Source of the DNA: Polytrichum commune
Taxonomy: Eukaryota > Streptophyta > Polytrichopsida > Polytrichales > Polytrichaceae
Length of the DNA stretch: 64,000 nucleotides
Direction: 5' to 3'
NCBI GenBank assembly: GCA_950295325.1
Contig: OX485808.1
Coordinates: forward strand, 31,893,180 to 31,957,179
A program made the position numbers and the translations under genes. The notes under the pieces were generated by a model. That model was not told where the DNA came from and ran no database searches. It worked only from the letters and a program-made list of their open reading frames with translations. This document shows positions 36,130 to 49,083 of this stretch, one piece after another; position 1 is the first letter of the stretch, and every line of letters begins with the position of its first letter.

Positions 36130-36310
36130 AACGTCCGAAGAGATTTTTGGACGTAATCAGTCGAGATCCAAGTCCGACCGGTCCCATGTCACCCGACATT
36201 GTTCGGTTTTTTCTTTATCAATTTGAAGAATATTCTCTAGATTCTTCTACACCGATGAGTAAATTTCACAAAGTCTTGATGAACTTCAACCGGTTAAAGT
36301 AGAAATACCA
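36130..36310. repeat. Repeat family D, copy 3
   Basis: Begins GAAGAGATTTTTGGACGTAA and TCAGTCGAGATCC; ends ACTTCAACCGGTTAAAGT. A related right end occurs at about 36725-36785. Confidence 0.65.
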
Positions 36311-37161
36311 TGACCCGTTAACCACCCTCTAGCCGTGCACTAGATCTCTATCATAATGGTGAAGTGCCATTTCTAAAACGGATCATGGCTCAGCGGCAAC
36401 TTCAATGCATGTACACTTAGTGTAGCCAATGGGAGTCAAGTGTTAATGTACTCATGAGGTAACCGATTTAGGCGATGTTCTGTATGAAAATGCGGATTAC
36501 CGTGTTCGGTGTAGGGAGAATCTACTGAACGAGTAGGGGTTTGGACAACTTTCCACTTTGAAACATTGTAGCATATTTTACATAGGACATAAAAAAATAT
36601 GAGACAACTTGCATTTTTCATGAACCCTTCTCGTCTATCTTGGAAAATGATCTCATGATTGACAGACTAGTTCTTCAATGCAAATGAATCACCTTATTTT
36701 CACGGGTTATGGTATTTCTACCTTACTTCTCAAACCCAACCGGTTCATCTTGCAACTAGTGGCCGGTTCTCTCCGTTCATTGTTCCTTTTCCTTCTTCTT
36801 TTTGCAAGTATGACAATATCTCATCATGCTTTTGTTTAAAAAAAATTCAAAAAGTTGTCGGGTTGATGCCTACTATCCGATTCACATGTACGACTACATC
36901 ACCCTCTTCCCTCCTTCCTTCCTTCCTTCTCGATAGGCCGCCAAGCAAAGCAAAGCGAAGCGTGAGGGCCACATTATAAGCTTATTAGACACGTAGCGCA
37001 ATCAATGGGGGGACTCGGGAGAGGTGATAAGATTGGTGATGCTCATGCCTTTGGCTTTTGGGGCATATGATTGCCTTTGGGGTCAAAGTCGGACCCCAAT
37101 ATGCTTTTGCACATAGGCTCACGCTACATTGGGCCGAGCCCCTTCATAATTCGGCATAATA

Positions 37162-37252
37162 ATGGCGAAGGTGTCAGGTGGAGGAGGAGGAGGAAGGAGA
37201 AGGAGAAGAAGAAGTGGTGGAAGCAAGGATTCTTTCACCACCGTCGCTTGTG
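37162..37252 (+). CDS. Candidate orphan first exon, Gly/Arg-rich
   Basis: ATG at 37162 opens a 30-codon stretch, MAKVSGGGGGGRRRRRR followed by SGGSKDSFTTVAC, ending at a strong donor (G|GTGAGT, GT at 37253). The upstream 36930-37160 is CpG-richer than its surroundings and contains ATTATAAG, a possible TATA-like site. The GGA/AGA microsatellite composition could also make this chance. Downstream is an inverted copy of repeat family D and no matching exon was found, so any gene here is truncated or has a long repeat-filled intron. Family unknown. Confidence 0.3.
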
Positions 37253-37289
37253 GTGAGTTCAACTTTTATTGGGTGCATGAACTTCACAT

Positions 37290-37500
37290 CTATGTCGGGG
37301 AAGAACCGGCGGTTAGTTATAGATGAACCGGTTGAGTTTGAGAAATAACCGGTTGAAGTTGGAGACTTAAGGAGAATCATCAATCATTTTAGAGGAATCT
37401 ACAGAAGAATATACCTCAAATGAATAAAAGCAGAACTGGAAGAATATTATGTCAACATGTAACCGGATGGATCTAGAATCACTAGGATCTTGACCGACTA
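37290..37500. repeat. Repeat family D, copy 4, inverted
   Basis: Reverse complement of the other copies: GATGAACCGGTTGAGTTTGA, TAACCGGTTGAAGTTGGA and CACTAGGATCTTGACCGACT. Confidence 0.65.
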
Positions 37501-37544
37501 TATATGCTCAAAAACTTCCCGGGCACTGCTTCACATAGCATTAC

Positions 37545-37880
37545 TTGGGGCCCACCTAACACACGAGCCAAGGGCCGTGTGACAGTGTAATTGTGAGGGT
37601 CCTTGACTCTCGTCCAAAGGCCCTTGACTATGACATGGTGCGCCATAATTTGTGTCAAGCCTATCACTTGGAGGTGGGCCTATCATGAACCATAGTCCAT
37701 AGTTTTTGCCATGTAGGAATTCATGTAGACTTTGCATCCATGATAATTTCTTTGGGCCCTTAGGCCTTCACCTTCTAGTGTGAAGTGAACTTTGACGGTC
37801 TCAACCTTTTTGATCAATGAGAGAGATCTTAGAATGCGATGGTCACATGCCTTTAGTCTCGTGTGTGAAGATTTTAGCAC
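37545..37880. repeat. Repeat family B, copy 2 (diverged)
   Basis: Shares ACACACGAGCCAAG (also at 3719), CATGTAGGAATTCATGTAGA, TAGTGTGAAGTGAACTT and GCGATGGTCACATGC with the other copies. Confidence 0.6.
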
Positions 37881-39214
37881 TAGGGTGTTGCACCTCTAGT
37901 GCCAATAATTTGGTTAGATATATTCCCCCCTTATGTTGGGCTGCCCTTGCAAAATGAATAGTACTTAACATGAGTATTATTCATTTTGCAATAGTGACTC
38001 TCCAAGTGTTTGGGTTTGGTTACAATAGGTTGTTTTTAGTTCATAAGAAATAATAGTAATCAACTGTTGAGTGTCGGCATGTGGTCATTGTTCACATGTT
38101 AGATGTTGGAATTTGCAGTTGACGATTCCATGGGCTATGGCCCACTTGCCAACCATCCCCATTTGGAAAAAAAGGAGGAGGCAAGCAATCTTAAATAATG
38201 TTATGCACCACATAAAACACATGCAATGTTGAATTTTCTAAGGTGGATGTGCCTAATTTGGTGTACAATCTTCAAATTTCTAAGGAAAACATGCTATATG
38301 GATGAATATAAAAGGCTATGAATTTTGTCATTTGCCTTTGACTCGAGGTAATTTGCATGGATATAGAGGCAACCTAATTGCACATATCAATGTAGAAATG
38401 TAGAGTGCATCATCTCCTCCTATGATGTTCGTAACATTACGAAGACGATTTTTACCATTCAAACATTTCAACTACAATTTTGCAGTGTTTGGTAAGTAGG
38501 CAGAAAATGGCATTTTTAGCTATGCACCCCCTTATCCTAGGATATCAAACATGCAATTATAAGAAGATGGTTGGCCAATCCAAGTTGAGGTTGTAGCCAT
38601 TTTCCTCGTTCCTCATAAAATACAAAGCTCGTAAGAATATATGATTCAATTTCAAAATGAAGGATCATTTTCTTCCTACAAGTCTCCCCAACTATGTTGA
38701 CTATGGTCGCTCCAATCTTAGGAGGTGAGCTAATACTCATTTGCAAATTTGCAAAGTACCAAAAAAAAAAAAACTAACTATGGTGGCTTTCAAGAGGCTT
38801 AGCCTCACTTAATGTGCAACGAACCTAGAAAGAAAGAAAAAACTCAATCAATTAACAAATCCTAGATAAATCCAACACGATAATAATGATATTAAGATGA
38901 TAATACCTTAATGTGTCTCAATTTTTTTTTAAAACGTACTATATGCAATCTTCTCAAATGTGTAGAGGTGTGCATGCGGTGCTCAACATTGACTAGATGT
39001 TGGGCATTGACTTTTTGCCTATCCCAACTGATGCTCAGTGAGACATCATATTCATTTTTGGAATAATACTAGATGTGTTTTGTTTTAGGACAAATATCTA
39101 ACCATTTTGCACTCAAAAGTACATGTTGAATAAGGATGGTGTCTGAATATTAAGACATGTCAACCTTTTTCGTAAGGTATGCGGGTAGTATTCAACTAGT
39201 TTTCATAATCATAC
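37881..39214. other. Intergenic; one long-TIR arm fragment
   Basis: The stretch 38560-38705 is a diverged arm of the long-TIR family (AAGATGGTTGGCCAATCCAA, CTATGTTGACTATGG). The rest is featureless. Confidence 0.45.
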
Positions 39215-39690
39215 ACCTACATTCGATTGGAGTACATGGTTAGGTGAGGATCCAAAAACAAACACCATCAAAAAGACATATATAAAAGAGATGCGACTAT
39301 CCCTTCAACATTCATCATATACTTTAACTCAACACTGAACATATTTGGGAGGGCCTATGCACTCAGTTTAAGAATCAACAAAACATGCACTTCTCCTCAT
39401 CTCGCCAACACCAATCTTGAAGTAATCCTCAATGTTGCCTTGCTTTGTATCTTGTCTAGTTATCAATCTAGTTCAAACATATCTTCCAATAACCATAACT
39501 AAATCAGGGGAGGTCAGATATCCAATCCGATTTTTTTTCATTTTTTTTTTGATGTTTCATCATGGATTTGCTAGTGCAACAAGAATTAGAAGACATAAAT
39601 ATGACTGATAGAAGATGGAGAAGAAGAAAGAACGTACCCGATAGATAACACCCACAAACCTCACTAGAATTCGGGTGTGTGGAAAGTCAT
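39215..39690. repeat. Long-TIR element arm, type I (terminus to the left)
   Basis: GTTAGGTGAGGATCCAAAAA, CACTGAACATATTTGGGAGG, CCATAACTAAATCAGGGGAG and AATAACACCCACAAACCTC follow the order seen in the left arm of the 26.67 kb element. An insertion of about 70 bp (39390-39475) separates two blocks. Confidence 0.65.
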
Positions 39691-40524
39691 CTCTCTCAAA
39701 CTTCATGAGCAGCTTCATTGGCACGGAGGCCTTTCATAAGGGCCCAAAAAAGCGTGTGCGAAAGGCCTCACTTACTTTGTAGCATGGACTCTTGGAGCAC
39801 AAAATTTGGTCCAGTTTTTGAAGGACAAGCATGGGCCCAAAGTTGACGGAGGTGGGAAGCGAGGGAAATTTTGGAGGTCCCCCAAAAACACGCTCCCCGG
39901 TTTTTGGGGTTTTTGTTGGTTGTTGGGGTTCCAATTCACCTAATTATATGCTTTTATAGCATTATTTAGGGCATTTTTGCAAACGTGACCCACGGCCATG
40001 AGAAAAAGAATGATTTAGGATTTATCGTGGTCATGGTCAGCAGTTCGAAGCCATGATTGCAAGAGATTCTCAATCAGTTGTTCAGAAAGTCGTGGTCACG
40101 AGACATAGTGTAAAATGAACTTAGATCGGGATGTAGTGTTTTTCCCACGAAGAAAGGAGAGAGTATGAAATAGACGTTCATCGTAAATTGTTTTTTTTGA
40201 CATACTCGTCTTTATTTTATGCTAAGACAACTTATTTGAAATTTCTCGTCAGAAAATTTGGGTGACCACCAAACATTATCCAATTTTGGACATGTAGGAT
40301 TCCGTTTAAGGACCGTAGAGTTTTATCAAGTAACCCTTGGCCCTTGAAGACACCAACGTACATGTACAACCTATGCAATAGTTTGTGACCCTAGTCTCAA
40401 CAAGTATTAAATTCAAAAGTTTACTTGGTCTATATAATGGAGACACAAATATTGAACGCAACCTACTTCAAGAGAAAGTGATGTTTGAGAAAGTGATACA
40501 TTAATTAGGTCATTTATATGAGTC

Positions 40525-40920
40525 CTTTAAGTGTAGTGTGAAGTCATATGTGACTGGGCCCTCAACCAAATGTTATTCCAAGAAATCTCTACTCATGCAG
40601 GTCCTCACACATGATAGAATAGAATAAATCAACGGTTGTGAGCATTCGGAGTACCATGGTCTCCTAGTTTTGTGTTAGGCCTACCTCCAAGAGGTGGTTT
40701 TTGAAAATAGTCCAAGTGACCATGAAACATGATCCATGTGATGCCATGTAGGAATCCATGTAGACTTTACGTCCATCTTCCATTCACATATTTTTTTGGT
40801 CCCTCAAGCGTAGTGTGAAGCAAATTTGGACCGGCTCCACCTTTCCCAACCAATGAGAATGCTTGAAATGTAATGGTCACGGGTTCTAAATCTCATGTGT
40901 GAAGTGGCCCTTACTTGGCC
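40525..40920. repeat. Repeat family B, copy 3
   Basis: Best match to 3815-4210; most differences are C/T and G/A transitions typical of decayed methylated repeats. Confidence 0.7.
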
Positions 40921-43620
40921 TTTGAAACTAAACCGACAATCAAATCAATGCACTTGGAAGAGGAATTAAAGAACATGGTAATATGTGATCTAATGATGAC
41001 AAGATGTATGTGGTATGTATTTGCATCTAGGTCACTAAGATCTTTACAAGTTGAAATGTTCTTAGAGTTCCTTACGTATATGTATTGGTCCAATTGAGCG
41101 AATGCAATTGATAAATGAGTCCATTCTAGCTAGGATTGCTTTGGGAATACTTTCCTTACTATCAACTCAAATCATACTAAGTAAGATGAAACGCTCTTCA
41201 CAAAGTCTTGAGGTAAAACTTGGTCATGTGAAATCTTTAAGGATGAAGTGAAGAGAGCGTGTTCTTTGTTTTTATGTGAAAAATTTTCATGGATGTGTAT
41301 GGATTCTAGAATGAAAATTACGAGAGACGTCATCTTTTCTTTTCTTTAAATTAATTTTTTTTTAATAATACGAAGTGGATGGGGGGAGAGGGAGTAGGCT
41401 TGCCTAGGATAAGAAATAAAACAAGCTTCGTAGGTTGAATAACCATGTTATAAAAAAAAAGTCTTCATAGTTCGATACCCGTTTCATATAAGTAATGTAT
41501 GGAGGTTGCTTATCCTCAAGGGAGGCAAATAGTATTTCGTTTGCAAAGGTCTTAGATTCATCATGTAACCTTTTATTTGAGAAAATGTCTATGTTCTCAA
41601 CAATAATTGTGAAGTGAAAGTTGAAAGGTCAAAATATGAAACATTCAAACATGTCAAACCATCGAACACCCCAACATCTCAAAGAGGACCAACATAGATA
41701 CGAAATTCACTTCTCAAGATGTCATTGTGAAGAATTGGAATCTCTCTCTCTCTCATATATTATCCCTCCTCACACACACACACATCTTAATTCCTAAAAA
41801 CTTCTCCAACTCCCAAAGGCAACCCCACATCCTTTGGACAATGATAGACAAAACGTACACTTGTTTATGTTATCCAATGGCAAGATTTGTAATATGCTAT
41901 GTTCTAAATAATGTTGCCACCGCACAAAATGTCAAGAGTGCACCTTGTTGGCACGAGTTTCAACTAATTGACGTGGTCACCTCATTCTTCATTTTTAAAG
42001 AGTTTTGTAGAGCGCTTGATAAAGTAAATTATCCTTAAAAGTAGTAATATGACACACTTCCCACGCCAAAAAGAGAGAGAGGCTCAATTATATGTTCAAG
42101 TTTGAGTCCAAGATGTTGCATAAGCACACCAACAATCATATGCAACTTGCTAGTGTTGGCAAAGGATTATAGACAAGTTGCTTTAGTAGGTTAAAAAGTT
42201 AATTTTGACATAAAACCCTTACATGCATTCGGAGTCATATATGGCCCCAAGTTTCGTCCAAGCATTTGTTTTGTATAGTTGATCTATTCAAAATGGCGCT
42301 AGTCTTGTTCGCAAGTTACATATGGTAATGAAGCATCTCAATTGGGGAAAAACATTTCGAATAATAATAATCTAAAGAGCGGCCTTGGGGACTTTTTATG
42401 TGGGAAGGGGGTTGCACCCTTCAGTTAGGTCATGTGCCATGACTAGCCTAATTAGTTGGTCAACAAATTGTTCGGAAACACCTTAACAAATCAATGGAAG
42501 TCAAGGCTGGGTAATTTTTGATGTCTCACTTGTCAAGACTTGATTTCACATAGCAAATATTGGTCGATTGAGTTGAAAATTTGCATCATTGTATTGATTG
42601 ACACTTGAAGAAACATATGCCATTGGAATTTCCCCATATTTTAGTTTCTCAATGTCCATCCATTTTAGTGGAAGATTTGGACTTGTTGGAGGCAACATTT
42701 GGTTTAGGGCATTGCAAGCATCAAGAAAAAAAAAATCATAGTTCAATGACCTATTAATTCATTTTTCTGTTTGTAGTGCATCGGTGTTAAAATAATGAAG
42801 AGATTCATCATAGATTCTGAACAATTTCAAAAAAATTGATATGGAATTCATAATTAATAGCACTCGCCCAAAAAATTGCCAATGTTGTCCGTTTCATATC
42901 ACCTCTTATATATTAACTATAGTCTACCTAAGTATGATGTATAGACGGCCACAACAAAAACCGCATAATTTCTAGACTACAAACAAAGTCACACCCATAC
43001 GGTTAAATTCCACTAAACATGTGCCGATAGCCTTAACAAATGCCTAAACCCAAGTCACTAGGTTCACCCAAGTGCATTTAGGAGTTAAGAGAGGGATGCC
43101 ATTTAAAACTTTGAATATCGGAAGATGATTTTCTTTCCTAAAGAAAACCATCTTCTTGTATGAACTCATGGTTGATGAAATTGAGTTGTGATGTGTAGAT
43201 TTATGTCAATTTTCGTATATTGTTTAAGACATATTAAGAAGGTTCCTCTACAATGGTTATCGATTTGGCTTCTTGGACTTTAAAATCAATTTCATTTCAC
43301 ATCATTTGTTTTGAAGTCTATGATATGTGTTGGGGTTTTATTGAAATACAACTAGTTCAAAAGTAGTAAGTAGCCACTGGTTCTCCATGTTCAATACACT
43401 CTACATTAATATGTGCAGTTAGGTTGCCTCATGCTATTTTTTTTTGAGGTTTCACGTTGTTTTGAATTTTTCTCACCACAAAAAAATAAAAATCTATGAA
43501 TTTTTAATTGTGGTTGCTATATCATGTGATCAACAAAGTTACAAGTTTTTGTGCTTCGATTTTGACCCAGGGTTATTTGCATGGGTAAAGAGGCAAATTG
43601 TTTATGAAGGCAACCTAAGG
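40921..43620. other. Intergenic, no gene seen
   Basis: Short CT and CA runs at 41742-41785. The open frame 41727-42038 has no recognised motif. The stretch 43335-43400 ends like repeat family D (AGCCACTGGTTCTCC). Confidence 0.4.
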
Positions 43621-44197
43621 TATTGAGGCCTTATTATAAAACCTTCCTTTTAGTGACACTTATTTTTAATCTTAAGCCGTCAACAAGTGAGTGCGACAGT
43701 GCCATCGAGTTAGTCATTGTTGAAAACGATTAATCATATGCGGCATTAAGTATAAAATAACACCACTTTGGCCATTCATAATAACAGTGTAAGAAAGATG
43801 CAAGAAATCTTTTAGAGGAGCACCAACTCTGGTCAATCACAATGGCTAATAGGGGATCTATATGCTTAATGAGGCGGTGTAAGAAGTGACCCACAAAAGG
43901 GAGACAACACCTTCATTTATTAGAAGATCCTCACCCACAAAAAGGTTGATTTTGTGGTGATTCTCACTTAGCAACTTAACATTAATAGACCCCCCCTAAT
44001 GGAGAGTAAAACCCTCTTTCCTTTAGACGACTTTGCAAATTTTTGTATGTTGCATATGAACTTTTAACTTGTTGAATTTTTTTTTGTAAACTCCATATAG
44101 ATTTGCTAATCTATGGATTTTTTTTGAAAATTTTCTAATCTACTTAACTTTCATGAAATAGAAAAAAGTTTCTTAAAGTGTTGCTTTAAGGCCTCAT
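43621..44197. mobile_element. MITE E, copy 1 (empty site for a later insertion)
   Basis: Inverted ends GAGGCCTTATTATAAAAC and, inverted, GAGGCCTTAAAGCAACACTT. It matches 58036-58853 throughout (CACCAACTCTGGTCAATCAC, AGGGGATCTATATGCTTAAT). It lacks the 220-bp insertion found in that copy, so it shows the empty site. Confidence 0.7.
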
Positions 44198-46045
44198 CAT
44201 CTTATTTGCAAAGGCAACCTAATTGCACACATCAGTGTAGAAAGTCTTCCTTGCATGGAGATTGTTGTTTTCAATATTGGAAACAATTGATGAAGATGTT
44301 GTCGTCTCATTTATGTCCAAGTCGTGCACGAGACTACTCAAAACATAAAAATGAACTACATATACTGTCATAGAAATATTTGTATGATATTTGAATGGAT
44401 TGAGAATAAAAGTAAAAGAAAAACACCCAATGTTGTTAGTGAACAAATTCCAACACCTATTCTTTTGTCCCAAAGGGACCAACTACATACTTCAAAATGA
44501 ATACTACATTGATTATCCCAATTAATGCGTGTTACTTTTCGAAGTTATGCAATGCAATAACATCTTACTCAAGAGTTCGATTTCTACTAACGAAAGTTCA
44601 GTGGGTTGTTCAAACATTATAGAACATAAATGACTTTGCTTGGTAAAATATTACACTCTCGTTAAATAGTTACAGAAATGTGTAACTCCAAATAATAACA
44701 CACACTAATTGGGATAATCAACGTAATGACATGCTAATGATAATGTTCCAAACCTATTCAAAGCCACGCCAACTCCTACTTTGAGAGACCGAGTGTCAAC
44801 ATTGAATGCTATCGAGTCTTGATGAAAAGGGGGTGGAAGTATGTAACCACTTTGGCTTGCAAAGACACATGATCATTCATTTGTCACACATAGATAACAC
44901 AATGCCAAAATTTCATGAACTCAATTGCATTTGAACCTTCTTATAGATTTGCTAGATCGTTATATTTTGAAGTTATTAGAATTTCAAGACATGGTATGAG
45001 TGTCAAGTGCTAAAAATGTCCATTATAACTTATAGGCGCTTCTAACTTAGTCCCCCCCCCAAAAAAAAAGAAAAAGAAAAAGAAAAACTTTAACAAGCTT
45101 GTCCTCTTGAGCTTGCCCTCGGGTTGTCATATTGCAATAATGGCTTGAACCTCGTGTTGGAGATCGAGGTCCTCACATGCTTTTCAAATTGTTGGGCATC
45201 AAAATATATGCACTTTGGGTAATATTTTTATTTTATCTACAAACCGTCACAAAAAGCTTACACTTGAAATCAATCATTCAATATGTTACCAAATCTTCAA
45301 AAGTAACATTGTGTTTAGACTCAACATATTTCGGTTGCAAGAATTAAGACATTATAGAATACCCAACATTGCTTTTAATAAAAGTGGCATTATCATTGAC
45401 GAGATGATAGCAAATAAATAACACGTTGGCTATGAAAATACTTGAATGCCATGTATCCCTGGCTCAAGAAGACAAGAATGTATTTCTACTTAATATCTAC
45501 TTACATAAGTAAAAAAGTTGGCAATCTTTGATTGTTTTCAAGTTTCCAAAAATATGGCCCAATTCATAAACTCGACTTCAAGATGACATAAAGCACACAT
45601 GCCACACTTTGAACTTGCTTAGCTTTGCATTGCATTTTCTTTAATAATAATAATAGTAAAATCCTATCACCTAAAGAAATTGGAAGCAATTTGTAATAGG
45701 TATTAGTGCGTCAACTTAAATGTTTTTCCTAGTTGTAAGCAATGGCTCCATAAATTTCCAAGATCATTTGTGTAAAGATAAAGTAAAATACAAATGCACA
45801 TGCAACAATGAGTATTTCGGAAGTACTTAATGGTGCACAAAGACTAATACTAGAATGGAATGCATTCACTTGGATGGGTAATACAATGGCATGAGCTTGA
45901 GGCAAGGTTGTGCCATTGAAGTTTTCATTTCATGTGGCTATTTATAAAATTGTTCACATTTGGTCTCCAATCATTCAAACGACAACTTGATGACCAATGC
46001 CACATCAAGTAAGTAGGTTTAGGGTACGCTCATTTTTACACAATA
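44198..46045. other. Intergenic, no gene seen
   Basis: Short open frames without motifs. A poly-C followed by poly-A lies near 45053-45090. Confidence 0.4.
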
Positions 46046-46122
46046 AGGGTTGGTTTCCATGTAGATTGCTCGCCCGCCAAATTCTAGTGGACGGGTGGCA
46101 TACATAAAAACTAACCCTAAGA
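46046..46122. mobile_element. Short foldback element, about 77 bp
   Basis: AAGGGTTGGTTTCCATGTAG at the left pairs with the inverse of TAGGGTTAGTTTTTATGTAT at the right around AATTCTAGTGG. It is the simplest member of the TIR family that also builds 47119-47553 and the array at 47580-48590. Confidence 0.65.
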
Positions 46123-47118
46123 GCTTGCCAATGCTTCAACACTTGGTGGCACCGTCTTCCTTTTGGCCAAAAGAATTTCAGCGGTGGAATTTATTTAGAT
46201 GTCCGTCTCTACTGGAGGAACATTGCGGGTAGACCTAGGGTGTATCTAACTTGGTGGGGTTGGAGATATCACTTTGACCTCCCCACTCCGACACACATGG
46301 GATAGGGCTTGGGTTGTATTTACGTGAGAGAAAGGTCCACGCTCGCTGGGAGGATGATCTGACAATGCCTTGGCAAGGGTGTTGTCATCAACTATGAGGG
46401 GTTGGGTAATGTGGGGGCCTTCATGACCTATCCTATACTAGTAAACGTTTCCCATGTTATCTAGTAAATAATTGATTTAAAATAAAATCGGACTCAGTCC
46501 AAGTCCATGATTTTAACATGTTGAATTCTATTGCAAGATCCTATGATAGACTATGTGGAGTTGATTATGGTAATATTATAGTAGTATTTATCATATTTTA
46601 ATTACTTATTATATAATTACATAGATTTAACATCAAAACTAAATACTTCGTTTTACTATCATATTTTATAATCATAACATTCAAATTTTCACTGAGGATT
46701 CACACACCTCTCATAAAATTTACGTATATTGGAAGCATATTAGCGGATTTGTTGATAGAACGATGACAACCCATTAACTTAGATTTTGTGAATATGTCTA
46801 GATTTACTTAAATACAAGTTAAACGCTCTTGTGGCAAATTTTTGTGTGTAATTTGGCCATGGATTTTTTATATTATTACCACGTTAATTCACACCGTGAG
46901 TATGTATTTTGGCCAACTTGCTTCGCTGTGTGAGTACGTGTTTCAGCAAGGTCTTTGTGTGTTTGACTCGCATTCTTCATTTTGATTCACATCTTGGTTA
47001 AAATTTCTGCATAAATTTTGTGTGTGATTCAAGCAACTCTTTGAGTATTAAGGTACAATAACCATGGTTGTTGGGACTTATTGGTCGGCCCATGACCGCT
47101 CTCCCCAAACCTACGCTA
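46123..47118. other. Intergenic, no gene seen
   Basis: No recognised frame or repeat. Confidence 0.4.
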
Positions 47119-47553
47119 TGTTAGGGTGAGTTTCCATGTAGGTCGCTTGCCCACCAAATTCTAGATATTAGTGGTCGCAGATGTTTCCACATGGTTAAGC
47201 ACAAGTTGTCATCCGACTACAATCTGGAGGTTTGCCAGAATGTGGAGGGCAGTGGACACGGGTCACTAGATTTCCATGTGCCCACTAAAAGATCTATTAC
47301 CTACAAGTGTTGGTCACTGAAGGATCAAGTCCGGTTAAAGACTCAAGAGAACCAATGTTGGTCTAGAGCTCCATCCCTGATAACCGGGAGGTGAAGGTTA
47401 GTAGGTGGGCTTGGATTTGAGAAGATGGGAGCAGCTAGTTGGCACATACGAACCCTACCTCGGCAAATTCTCACCACATTTGGGCGGGTTTGTCATTATT
47501 CACACTAGAATATGATGGGCGAGCGGCCTACATGAAACTCACCCTTAGAGGTC
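47119..47553. mobile_element. TIR element with ~45-bp ends, 435 bp
   Basis: The left end TTAGGGTGAGTTTCCATGTA is mirrored by the right end (inverted CTAAGGGTGAGTTTCATGTA), and the complementarity continues through GCTTGCCCACCA and TTCTAG. The internal sequence is not shared with the array next to it. Its outer ends are the same sequence that is tandemly multiplied from 47580. Confidence 0.7.
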
Positions 47554-47579
47554 GTGACAACACGGTGAGGTTTGGGTAC

Positions 47580-48590
47580 TGTTGGAGATGATCTACCACG
47601 GTAAGGGTTAGTTTCCATGTAGGCCACTCGCCCACCATATTCTAGTGGAAATGTAGATGCCACCATAACTCATGCTTAGAGGTCATGACAATGCGGCAAG
47701 GTCTAGCAACTGTTGAAGATGATCTACCACAATATAGGTTAGTTTCCATGTAGGCCGCTCGCCCACTAGATTCTAGTGCAAAATGTAGATGCCACCAGAA
47801 CTCACGCTTAGAGGTCGTAACAATGTGACAAGGTCTAGGTACTGCTAGAGATGATCTACCACAGTAAGGGTTAGTTTCCATGTAGGCCGCTCACCCACCA
47901 GATTCTAGTGCAAAATGTTCATGAACCCACGAGATTCTAGTGGAAATGTAATTAAACCCATGAGATTTTAGTGGAAATGTAGATGCCGCCTCTGATGGGC
48001 GAGCGGCCTACATGGGAACTCACGCTTATAGGTCGTAACAATGCGACAAGGTCCGGGTACTGTTGGAGATGATCTACCACAGTAAGGGTTAGTTTCCATG
48101 TAGGCTGCTCGCCCACCAGATTCTAGTGCAAAATGTAGATGAACCCACGAGATTCTAGTGGAAATGTAATTAAACCCACGAGATTTTAGTGGAAATGTAG
48201 ATGCCGCCTCTGATGGGCAAGCGGCCTACATGGGAACTCACGCTTAGAGGTCGTAACAATGCAACAAGGTCCGGGTATTGCTGGAGATGATCTGCCAGAG
48301 TAAGGGTCAGTTTCCATGTAGGCCGCTCGCCCACTAGATTCTAGTGCAAAATGTAGATGAACCCACGAGATTCTAGTGGAAATGTAATTAAACCCACGAG
48401 ATTTTAGTGGAAATGTAGATGCCGCCTCTGATGGGTGAGCGGCCTACATGGGAACTCACGCTTATAGGTTGTAATAATGCGACAAGGTCCAGGTACTGCT
48501 GGGGATGATCTGCCATGGTAAGGGTTAGTTTCCATGTAGGCCGCTCGCCCACCAGATTCTAGTGGAAATGTAAATGCCACCATGATGTGT
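47580..48590. repeat. Minisatellite built from foldback-element ends, 132/218-bp units
   Basis: AGTTTCCATGTAGGCC-type landmarks start at 47610, 47741, 47873, 48091, 48309 and 48527, so the spacings are 131, 132, 218, 218 and 218. The longer unit equals the shorter one plus about 86 bp containing two GAGATT[CT]TAGTGGAAATGTA blocks and an inverted end (GGGCGAGCGGCCTACATGGG). Each long unit therefore holds a hairpin-forming pair of CCGCTCGCCCA and TGGGCGAGCGG. It ends about 0.5 kb upstream of the gene at 49084. Confidence 0.88.
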
Positions 48591-48677
48591 GCTTGGTAAC
48601 TTTGGAGCAATTAATTATGCTCCAGATGATGTCCCCTAGCAGTGAGACTGACAGGTCAGCGGAGAACGGATGATTTC

Positions 48678-48683
48678 CACGTG
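48678..48683. promoter_or_regulatory. G-box CACGTG upstream of the plastid-protein gene
   Basis: A perfect CACGTG lies about 400 bp upstream of the ATG at 49084, in the CpG-rich stretch 48640-48900 between the minisatellite and the gene. G-boxes bind bZIP and bHLH factors in light- and stress-regulated plant promoters. The role here is inference. Confidence 0.4.
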
Positions 48684-49083
48684 TCTTCTCGCAGATGCTC
48701 AAGCCACTTGTCGAGACCCAAGAACTCCCTCCACGTAGAAGCGACTTCTGCGATGTCGGCTGCGAAATGTTCGACACGAAAGCGCCCCGAAATGCAATCT
48801 CAAACGGTGGGGACGTCGGAGTCCAAAATGCAACTCAGCCGCCAAAATTACAAAAATTTGGTTAAGCAAGTTTTCGACTCCGGTGTCGTAGACTGAGTTT
48901 GTGAGGGGTTTGCGAAGCTGCTGTGACAGCAACAAGACCCGGAGTTTGAAGTTGCTCCTCGTTTCAGGAATTCGTAGTGCAGGAATTCATCAGAAATCTG
49001 GGATGTTTTTGTAATTTAATTAATTTTTTTTTTGCGCTGGAGAATTTTTGTGCATTTCGGTGAATCTTGGTGAATATTGGGTC

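Noticed and set aside
47642-48610. Open frames on the minus strand repeating METNPY..GRSS and WWHLHFH
   Set aside because: They are translations of the 132/218-bp minisatellite; the repetition comes from the DNA array, with no codon bias or start context.
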